Below, piece by piece: positions 1 through 5,392 of a DNA stretch of 7,792 nucleotides; the stretch's first letter is position 1; each line of letters starts with the position of its first letter. This DNA is from Caryophanales bacterium. Its GTDB lineage: Bacteria; Bacillota_I; Bacilli_A; RFN20; CAG-826. The DNA lies in contig JAQYER010000075.1 of NCBI GenBank assembly GCA_028723545.1, positions 1-7,792 of the forward strand. Direction: 5' to 3'. The position numbers were made by a program, and so were the translations under genes. The notes below the pieces were generated by a model, which searched no databases, was not told where the DNA came from, and saw nothing but the letters and a program-made list of their open reading frames with translations.

Positions 1-1
1 T

Positions 2-331
2 ACTAAGACATTATCTTATGAATTAAAAGGTTCTGAAGGCGCGAAAAGAATTAATCAATTAATGGAAGATTTTAGAAATAATAAATTACCTCTTCCAGTA
101 TTAAGTCCAAAAATTAGTAATGATTATTTATTAAGCGTTAGCCATACACCTACTGGTGATGTTGAAATTAAATTGCCTAAATCAAATGTCTTAAAATATA
201 TTTATGATAATGGTGATACAATTACAATTCGTCCATCTGGCACTGAACCAAAAATTAAAATATATGTCTTCTCTAAAGAAGAACAAACAGTTAATCAAAT
301 TGAACAATATTTCAATGAATTAATTAAATAA
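2..331 (+). CDS. pgcA: alpha-phosphoglucomutase / phospho-sugar mutase, C-terminal part (5' end outside window)
   Basis: This is the last 109 residues of a phosphohexomutase that interconverts glucose-1-phosphate and glucose-6-phosphate (or related sugar phosphates) in the cytoplasm. The frame is open from base 2, so the gene starts upstream of the window; the internal Met at base 62 is not the start. The fragment carries the C-terminal domain IV phosphate-binding loop RPSGTEPKIK at fragment residues 77-86, preceded by LPKSNVLKY. I recall that combination from the Bacillus PgcA-type phosphoglucomutases, which is the reason for the symbol. The EG(x)nI..LMEDFR stretch at the start also suits that subfamily. 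The protein ends with a normal short tail after the loop, so the 3' end is intact. It stops with TAA just before a strong terminator, so it is the last gene of its transcription unit. Another phosphopentomutase-like or phosphomannomutase member of the same superfamily is possible. Confidence 0.85.
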   Translation, partial: TKTLSYELKGSEGAKRINQLMEDFRNNKLPLPVLSPKISNDYLLSVSHTPTGDVEIKLPKSNVLKYIYDNGDTITIRPSGTEPKIKIYVFSKEEQTVNQIEQYFNELIK

Positions 332-340
332 TTGCCCCCT

Positions 341-390
341 AATCCCCTTCTAATTCAATTATAAATTGATTGGTATGGAGGGGATTTTTT
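341..390 (+). terminator. intrinsic terminator after the phosphoglucomutase gene
   Basis: AATCCCCTTC (341-350) pairs with GGAGGGGATT (377-386), with one G-T wobble. The paired 3' arm runs directly into six T residues (385-390). The 26-base apical part holds a second small stem, CAATT (356-360) with AATTG (364-368). The C/G core is conspicuous in such AT-rich DNA. It starts 9 bases after the stop codon and lies between convergent genes. Read on the minus strand, the hairpin is followed by an A/G-rich stretch rather than a T run, so it should act mainly on + strand transcripts. Confidence 0.85.
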
Positions 391-396
391 ATGGAA

Positions 397-1692
397 TTAT
401 TTTTGTAAATCAATTATTTTTTGATTTTTTATGTGACGTTTACAAAGAATAAAAGACGCTAAAGAGAGTCCTAAAATAACAAATGATGAGGAAAGAATTG
501 AAAACGAAAACCCACCCATATAAATATTATCGATATTTTCAAACAACGAATTGAAGAAGATTTGAATATCAAATGTCGTATATCCTAATAGGTAATATTT
601 ATATAAACCAAATTGAACAAAGCTCAAGAATAATGACAAAGCAGAAAATGAAAACATAATAATTGAAAAGACATAGCATGGCAATTTGTGTTTAATGTCA
701 TCTTCACTAGTTTTATAAAATCCTTTAATAAAGAAAACAATATGAAGAACAGATAAACTAAGAATGATAATAAAAATCATTAGATTTAAAAATGAGGTTG
801 ATAATAATGGAACAATAATTGTATTAGCGTCACCGTTATATAGATTCATCATATGAAAGAACGAAAAAATGAAATTGTATTGAATTCCATCAATATTCAT
901 AAAAGAAGAAGATATGCCTTTGATTATCGCCATTGAAAATAAAGACGCTAAAGAAAAAGTAATCATGCTCGGTAATAATAATTTTTTCTTTGAATCATAT
1001 TTTTTCATAATATGGTAAATCATCGATAAAATAATTGATAATCCATATAAAGACATATAAGTATCAAAGCCTGATGAAATAGTGATTTGTTCACCAAGCG
1101 AGAAGGAATATGTTGACAATAATAAATATGAGCACAACAAATTAGTTACAAAAACAAATCCTGTTGAATAATAAAAATTGAATTGACAATTACTTTTTTT
1201 AGTTAATTGTTTAATTCCTTTAACGATTCCTGTTATTGCAAAAGGATAAGTAATTAATAGATTTATTAATGAGACGACAAATCTAACAATTCCTAAAGGC
1301 TGATAATATTCTCCAAATTCAAAACTTAAATAATAGATGCTAGATCCACTTAATAAATTTAATAATACATTGTCTTCGTAAAGAGGGAATGGAAAATTAA
1401 TCATTTTGAAGACACTAATAAATAATGATAAAAATAACATCAAAGTAAAAACGGATGTGAAAACAATTTGGAATATATAATCGTTTCTTTTAATAAATCC
1501 AGTTAATTTATTTTCTTTAATTGTCTTTTCTTCATGTGGAATTTTAGTTCCGCATTTAGGACATTTTGTTTCATCTTTTTCAACTAAGGTTCGGCAATTT
1601 GGGCACATGATTTTCCCATCTAGTCTCGCCCCACAATTCATACAATAAGATGATTCATTCGGATTTTCAAATTGGCATTTATAACATTTCAT
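397..1692 (-). CDS. double zinc-ribbon polytopic membrane protein, function unknown
   Basis: I do not recognise a named family for this 431-residue protein. The N-terminus holds two consecutive zinc ribbons, with Cys pairs C3/C6 and C17/C20, then C30/C33 and C44/C47 (the second as CPNC...CPKCG). A charged linker (about 52-72) follows. Then come about eight hydrophobic segments at roughly 73-95, 134-157, 173-195, 213-229, 238-257, 300-322, 338-360 and 396-417, and a short basic tail. The ribbons are probably cytoplasmic, since no signal peptide precedes them. The gene starts two bases after the stop codon of the manganese-exporter gene on the same strand and has no clear promoter or Shine-Dalgarno sequence (only a weak GGA). 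It is therefore probably co-transcribed and translationally coupled. Bacterial zinc-ribbon membrane proteins are common and mostly uncharacterised; a role in metal sensing or envelope stress would be a guess. Confidence 0.8.
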   Translation of the reverse strand: MKCYKCQFENPNESSYCMNCGARLDGKIMCPNCRTLVEKDETKCPKCGTKIPHEEKTIKENKLTGFIKRNDYIFQIVFTSVFTLMLFLSLFISVFKMINFPFPLYEDNVLLNLLSGSSIYYLSFEFGEYYQPLGIVRFVVSLINLLITYPFAITGIVKGIKQLTKKSNCQFNFYYSTGFVFVTNLLCSYLLLSTYSFSLGEQITISSGFDTYMSLYGLSIILSMIYHIMKKYDSKKKLLLPSMITFSLASLFSMAIIKGISSSFMNIDGIQYNFIFSFFHMMNLYNGDANTIIVPLLSTSFLNLMIFIIILSLSVLHIVFFIKGFYKTSEDDIKHKLPCYVFSIIMFSFSALSLFLSFVQFGLYKYYLLGYTTFDIQIFFNSLFENIDNIYMGGFSFSILSSSFVILGLSLASFILCKRHIKNQKIIDLQK

Positions 1693-1694
1693 AA

Positions 1695-2879
1695 TTATTC
1701 CATAAATGGTCGATCAAAATTAATAACCAACCTTAATTCTACTTTCTCATCAACATTAATTAATTCAGTTAATTTATTATATATTGTTTTTTCATCAATT
1801 TTTAAATCAAAAGGAATCAATACATCAAAAACTAAATTTGAGTGGCTAATTCCCGACACCATACGGAAATCATGAAGTTTTAGTGATTGATCAATTTGAT
1901 GTAAACAATCAATGGCTTTTTGTTTAAGCCTTATTACTTCTGGATTAGATATGTCAACCGGATCCATATGAATAGTTAATTCAACATCATATTTTTTACG
2001 AATATCATTTTCGATAGAATCAACTAAATCATGGGCTTCTAATATTGGAGTTCTTGAATCAATTTCAACATGAACAGTCATAAATATTTTATTAGGACCA
2101 TAATTATGGGCAACCAAATCATGAATATCTAAAACTCCTTCATATGAATGAATTTCATTAATGATTGATTTAATAGATTCAATTTGAGTCGCTTCTCCAA
2201 TTAAAGGACTAGAAGTTTCTTTAATCATTTTAATGCCAGAATATCCAACGAATATCGCGACAACGATACCCATTACTCCATCAATATACATCGTCCATGG
2301 ATCATGGACAAAATAACAAATAATCGCTGATATTAATAAAAGCGATGTTGCAATTGTGTCACTTAATGAATCAACTCCTACCGCTTTAATTGTTACAGAA
2401 TTAATTAATTTAGCGACTTTAAAATTAAATAAAGCTTGAATAATTTTTAATAAAATTGCGATTGATAAAATAATAATGGACACAATTGAGTATTCAGTAA
2501 CAACTGGATTAATAATTTTATCAACTGATTGATAACCTAAAATAATTGCTAAAGCGACAACGATAATTGAAACAATTAATCCAGTAATATATTCAATTCT
2601 TTGATGGCCAAATGGATGTTCTTTATCCGCTGGTTTAGAAGACATCTTAAAACCAATTAATGTAATTAAAGAATTCGCTCCATCAGATAAGTTATTAATA
2701 GAATCACCAATCATGGAAATTGATTTAGCGATAATTCCAAAGATTAATTTAATCGCAACTAAAATTGTGTTGGAAAAAATTCCAAAGCCCGCTGCTAATT
2801 TACCATGGCTTTCTCTTACAATAGGATTATTAACATCATCATAATTTTTAATAAATATTTTTCTAAGAATTTTAAGCAT
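1695..2879 (-). CDS. mntE: cation diffusion facilitator, probable Mn(II) exporter (MntE-like)
   Basis: This 394-residue inner-membrane antiporter should export a divalent metal from the cytoplasm. The CDF hallmarks are clear: TM2 carries NNLSD (N62, D66), followed by the loop KPADKEHPFGHQRIE (82-96), and TM5 carries DSLSD (D170, D174). Aligned by eye to E. coli YiiP (DxxxD and HxxxD), the transport site reads Asn-Asp-Asp-Asp. The TM5 DxxxD form is associated with Mn-transporting CDFs, and as I recall Asn-Asp-Asp-Asp is the set described for pneumococcal MntE. The six TM helices end near residue 220. A cytoplasmic ferredoxin-like dimerisation domain (about 230-310) and a further C-terminal extension follow; this long form matches my memory of MntE length and exceeds the roughly 300 residues of simple CDFs. 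The ATG start is fixed by an in-frame TAG three codons upstream and by the promoter. There is no Shine-Dalgarno sequence. Zn or Fe transport is possible. Confidence 0.88.
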   Translation of the reverse strand: MLKILRKIFIKNYDDVNNPIVRESHGKLAAGFGIFSNTILVAIKLIFGIIAKSISMIGDSINNLSDGANSLITLIGFKMSSKPADKEHPFGHQRIEYITGLIVSIIVVALAIILGYQSVDKIINPVVTEYSIVSIIILSIAILLKIIQALFNFKVAKLINSVTIKAVGVDSLSDTIATSLLLISAIICYFVHDPWTMYIDGVMGIVVAIFVGYSGIKMIKETSSPLIGEATQIESIKSIINEIHSYEGVLDIHDLVAHNYGPNKIFMTVHVEIDSRTPILEAHDLVDSIENDIRKKYDVELTIHMDPVDISNPEVIRLKQKAIDCLHQIDQSLKLHDFRMVSGISHSNLVFDVLIPFDLKIDEKTIYNKLTELINVDEKVELRLVINFDRPFME

Positions 2880-2885
2880 ATTGAT

Positions 2886-2914
2886 ATTCTATGCTTCTGA
2901 AATTAATTAAACAA
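2886..2914 (-). promoter_or_regulatory. sigma-A-type promoter for the mntE-like gene, apparently leaderless
   Basis: Read on the minus strand, TTGTTT (2914-2909) is followed by a 17-base spacer and TAGAAT (2891-2886). The -10 box matches consensus at 5 of 6 positions and the -35 at 3 of 6. The -10 box ends six bases before the ATG (A at 2879), so a start point seven bases after the -10 box would fall on the A of the start codon. The -35 box lies inside the inverted repeat at 2905-2922. Confidence 0.6.
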
Positions 2915-2922
2915 GTTTAATT
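2905..2922. promoter_or_regulatory. 18-bp inverted repeat, candidate Mn-responsive (SloR/MntR-type) operator
   Basis: AATTAAAC (2905-2912), a two-base centre AA, and GTTTAATT (2915-2922) form a perfect 8-2-8 inverted repeat. Read as hexamers it is AATTAA-N6-TTAATT, the half-site arrangement I recall for streptococcal SloR/PsaR/ScaR, which are Mn-dependent DtxR-family regulators. The repeat covers the -35 box of the minus-strand promoter and overlaps the first two bases of the + strand -35 box, so a bound dimer could affect both divergent genes. The symmetry is seen in the sequence. The identity of the binding protein is inference from the neighbouring Mn exporter. Confidence 0.5.
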
Positions 2923-2948
2923 GACATAACTAAAAAGAATATTATAAT
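2921..2948 (+). promoter_or_regulatory. consensus sigma-A promoter for the ATP-grasp gene, nearly leaderless
   Basis: TTGACA (2921-2926) and TATAAT (2943-2948) both match consensus perfectly and are separated by 16 bases. The -10 box ends ten bases before the ATG at 2959, so transcription should start about 3-5 bases upstream of the start codon. The bases between are AACCTCCGTT, which contains the complement of a Shine-Dalgarno sequence rather than one. This is the strongest promoter by eye in the window. Confidence 0.8.
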
Positions 2949-2958
2949 AACCTCCGTT

Positions 2959-4149
2959 ATGAATTTTGTTTTTGTTTCACCTAATTTTCCGATTATCTAT
3001 TCTAAATTCGTTAAATCATTAAATGAACGTGGTTTTCATGTTCTTGGGATTGGAGATACGGCGTGGAATGATTTAAATGATGAATTAAAAAATAATCTCA
3101 GTTGCTATTATGAAGTATGGGATATGAAAAATCTCGATTGGAAAAAAGAAGCTATTTCTTATTATAGAAATCGTTTTGGAGATATTGATTATCTTGAATC
3201 AAATAATGAATTTTGGCTAATGGATGATGCTGAATTACGATTATTTGGAAACATCAAAAATGGATTAAGACCAAACGAAATGGACAAAATCAAATATAAA
3301 TCAAAAATGAAACAATATTTTGAAGACGCTAATGTGAAAACAGCGAGATATATATTGGTAGACAATTTTGATCAATGCAAAAAATTTATTGATGAAGTTC
3401 ATTATCCAGTATTTGTTAAACCAGATAATGGCGTTGGAGCGTCTCATTCATATAAAATTTCAAACGACGATGAATTAATAAATTTCTTAAATAATAAAGA
3501 TGGCAATATCTATATTATGGAAGAATATATTGATGGATATATTATTTCTTTTGATGGAATTGCCGATGATAATTCAAATGTGGTTTTATCATTTAATGAA
3601 ACATTCCCTACTCCAATCGCTGAAGTAAAAAATCGCAATGAAGATGTCTATTATTACGCTTCGACTAAAATGGATGAGGACTTTTATCAATTGGGGTGCC
3701 GAGTAGTCAAGTCATTTAATATTAAAAAAAGATGCTTTCATATTGAATTTTTCGTTTTAAATGAAGATAAAGATGGATTAGGAAATAAAGGCGATATTGT
3801 TGGACTTGAAGTTAATATGAGATGTCCTGGAGGAGACACTCCAGAATTATTATCTTTAGCGATGAATGGTTCATTTTATGATGCATACGCTGATGTGATT
3901 AAAGACAATCATTTAAATTTTGCTTTAAATAATGAACAATATATTGCTATCAGTGCCAACCGAAAACATATTTTTAATTATGCTAATTCGGTTGAAGATA
4001 TATATAAAAAATATCAAAATAACATTGTTTCAAGAGGATATTATTCCAAAGAAATATCCGACTGCATGGGCGATGAATATTTTATTGCTAAATTTTTAAA
4101 TAAAGAAGAGGCAATTGAATTCGCTAATTTTGTATTAAATAAAAATTGA
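2959..4149 (+). CDS. ATP-grasp domain ligase (carboxylate-amine ligase type), substrate unknown
   Basis: This 396-residue cytoplasmic enzyme probably activates a carboxylate as an acyl-phosphate with ATP and joins it to an amine or thiol. A pre-ATP-grasp Rossmann-like part covers about residues 1-110, including MNFVFVSPNFP and the LESNNEFWLMDDAELR stretch (79-94). The ATP-grasp fold follows: PVFVKPDNGVGAS (150-162, ATP-binding K154), IMEEYIDG (186-193, hinge E188/E189), and FHIEFFV (260-266) with GLEVNMRCPGGDT (282-294), where E284 and N286 are the expected metal ligands and R288 the usual Arg. The sequence resembles a widespread Firmicutes family often annotated as carbamoyl-phosphate synthase large subunit or simply ATP-grasp protein; to my knowledge its substrate is not established. 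It is far too short to be CarB. No partner biosynthetic gene lies next to it. It is transcribed divergently from the metal exporter, and its TGA stop overlaps the next gene's -35 box. Confidence 0.85.
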   Translation: MNFVFVSPNFPIIYSKFVKSLNERGFHVLGIGDTAWNDLNDELKNNLSCYYEVWDMKNLDWKKEAISYYRNRFGDIDYLESNNEFWLMDDAELRLFGNIKNGLRPNEMDKIKYKSKMKQYFEDANVKTARYILVDNFDQCKKFIDEVHYPVFVKPDNGVGASHSYKISNDDELINFLNNKDGNIYIMEEYIDGYIISFDGIADDNSNVVLSFNETFPTPIAEVKNRNEDVYYYASTKMDEDFYQLGCRVVKSFNIKKRCFHIEFFVLNEDKDGLGNKGDIVGLEVNMRCPGGDTPELLSLAMNGSFYDAYADVIKDNHLNFALNNEQYIAISANRKHIFNYANSVEDIYKKYQNNIVSRGYYSKEISDCMGDEYFIAKFLNKEEAIEFANFVLNKN

Positions 4150-4174
4150 ATTAAATAATTTTTATTCATAGAAT
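4146..4174 (+). promoter_or_regulatory. promoter for malic enzyme, overlapping the upstream stop codon, apparently leaderless
   Basis: TTGAAT (4146-4151), a 17-base spacer and TAGAAT (4169-4174) form a good sigma-A-type promoter. The TGA stop of the ATP-grasp gene (4147-4149) lies inside the -35 box. The -10 box ends six bases before the ATG at 4181, the same -10 box (as CATAGAAT) and the same distance as for the mntE-like gene, so the transcript should begin on or next to the start codon. No terminator hairpin precedes it, so read-through from the ATP-grasp gene is also likely. Confidence 0.6.
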
Positions 4175-4180
4175 TAAATT

Positions 4181-5338
4181 ATGGATGAATTGAAAAATAA
4201 AGCATTAGATAAACATTATGAATGGAAAGGGAAAATAAAAACCGCCATTAATTTTTCAATTGATAATAAAGAAGAATTAGCAATTGGATATACCCCTGGT
4301 GTTGCTTATCCATGCTTAGAAATTCAAAAAGATTATTCAAAATCATTTGAATTAACAAGAAGATGGAACACTGTTGCAGTTATTACTGATGGAACAGCGG
4401 TTTTAGGATTAGGTGATATCGGCCCAGAAGCTGGAATGCCAGTAATGGAAGGGAAATGTGCTTTATTTAAAAGATTTGGAAATGTTGACGCAATTCCTAT
4501 TTGTATTAGAAGCAAAGACGTTGATGAATTAGTTCGAACAATATATTTAATATCAGGTTCTTTTGGTGGTATTAATTTAGAAGATATATCCGCTCCAAGA
4601 TGTTTTATTATTGAAGAAAAACTAAAACATATTTGTGATATACCAATTTTCCATGACGATCAACACGGGACCGCTATTGTGATAGGTGCAGCGACACTTA
4701 ATGCTTTAAAATTAGCAAACAAGAATATAAATGACGCTAAAATTGTTATTAATGGTGCCGGAGCGGCTGGTATTGCTGTCGGAAGGTTTTTATTAGAACT
4801 TGGAGCATCTAACATTATTTGGTTTGATAAAAATGGAGCGATATTCCGTGGAAAAGAAGGATTAAATGGCATTAAAAATGAAATACAACATATTTCAAAT
4901 CCAAATAATGAAAAAGGAACGTTATTGGATGCTGTAAAAGATGCAGATGTGTTAATTGGATTAAGCGCTGCTAATGTATTCAATAAACAAATTATCCAAG
5001 CAATGACTGATAAACCAATTGTATTTCCTTGTGCTAACCCAATTCCTGAAATATCTTATGAAGATGCTAAAAATGCTGGAGCGTTTATTGTTGGAACCGG
5101 ATCATCATTATATCCAAACCAAATTAATAATTTATTAGCGTTCCCTGGTGTCTTTAGAGGAACATTAGATGCAAGAGCCAAAGATATAACTTTAAAAATG
5201 AAAAAAGCAGCGTGCTATGCTCTTATTGAATTAACAAAAGATTATTTAGATTGTGAACATATTTTACCTTCAGCATTAGATGACAAAGTCCATCAAAAAG
5301 TCGCAAAAGCGGTTTATGATGCCGCATTAGAAAGATGA
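4181..5338 (+). CDS. malic enzyme (short bacterial type), malate to pyruvate + CO2
   Basis: This 385-residue cytoplasmic enzyme should oxidatively decarboxylate malate to pyruvate with reduction of NAD(P). The N-terminal malic domain shows YTPGVA (37-42, likely catalytic Tyr), TDGTAVLGLGDIGP (69-82), MEGKCALF (89-96, catalytic K92), and metal ligands E134, D135 and D160 within NLEDI and HDDQHGT. The NAD(P)-binding domain begins at GAGAAG (192-197), with D216 at the end of the second strand, then CANPIPEI (284-291) and YPNQINNLLAFPGVFRG (311-327). The length is normal for the short family. The segment usually written TGRSDYPNQ reads TGSSLYPNQ here (S308, L310), an unusual pair of changes as far as I recall. 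Cofactor preference cannot be settled by eye, and the lactic acid bacterial oxaloacetate decarboxylase CitM belongs to the same family. The gene has its own promoter and ends in TGA. Confidence 0.92.
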   Translation: MDELKNKALDKHYEWKGKIKTAINFSIDNKEELAIGYTPGVAYPCLEIQKDYSKSFELTRRWNTVAVITDGTAVLGLGDIGPEAGMPVMEGKCALFKRFGNVDAIPICIRSKDVDELVRTIYLISGSFGGINLEDISAPRCFIIEEKLKHICDIPIFHDDQHGTAIVIGAATLNALKLANKNINDAKIVINGAGAAGIAVGRFLLELGASNIIWFDKNGAIFRGKEGLNGIKNEIQHISNPNNEKGTLLDAVKDADVLIGLSAANVFNKQIIQAMTDKPIVFPCANPIPEISYEDAKNAGAFIVGTGSSLYPNQINNLLAFPGVFRGTLDARAKDITLKMKKAACYALIELTKDYLDCEHILPSALDDKVHQKVAKAVYDAALER

Positions 5339-5353
5339 TTAAAATAAAAATTA

Positions 5354-5382
5354 TTGAAATATTTAGAAAAAATATATAATAT
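5354..5382 (+). promoter_or_regulatory. promoter for the lipoprotein gene (and probably the ABC-F gene)
   Basis: TTGAAA (5354-5359) lies upstream of an overlapping set of -10 candidates: TATAAT (5375-5380, 15-base spacer) or TAATAT (5377-5382, 17-base spacer). Either ends 10-12 bases before the ATG at 5393, giving a leader of only a few bases without a Shine-Dalgarno sequence. An imperfect AT-rich inverted repeat, TTGAAATATT (5354-5363) with AATATTCAA (5378-5386), spans the promoter. The position of the -35 box argues against translation starting at the upstream TTG at 5354. Confidence 0.55.
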
Positions 5383-5392
5383 TCAAACGATT

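Noticed and set aside
341..390. The terminator acting equally on the convergent minus-strand operon
   Set aside because: On the minus strand the hairpin is followed by AGGGGGCAAT rather than a T run, so efficient intrinsic termination in that direction is not supported.
1672..1875. Small open frame on the + strand overlapping the zinc-ribbon gene start and the mntE-like gene end
   Set aside because: It lies antisense to two well-supported genes, has no promoter or family resemblance, and is explained by AT-rich composition.
2951..2955. GGAGG on the minus strand, resembling a Shine-Dalgarno sequence for the mntE-like gene
   Set aside because: It lies more than 70 bases from the ATG at 2879, an in-frame TAG three codons upstream of that ATG blocks extension, and it is upstream of the minus-strand -35 box, so it would not be in the transcript.
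2880..2958. A Mn-sensing yybP-ykoY riboswitch upstream of the metal exporter
   Set aside because: The 79-bp divergent gap is occupied by two promoters and leaves no leader long enough for that RNA; no matching stems are visible.
4147..4149. TGA read as tryptophan (Mycoplasma/Spiroplasma code), given the Mollicutes-like base composition
   Set aside because: All tryptophans in the long reading frames are TGG and none of the frames contains an internal TGA, so the standard bacterial code fits.
4333..4983. Two minus-strand open frames inside the malic enzyme gene
   Set aside because: They are antisense shadows of a strongly conserved coding region.
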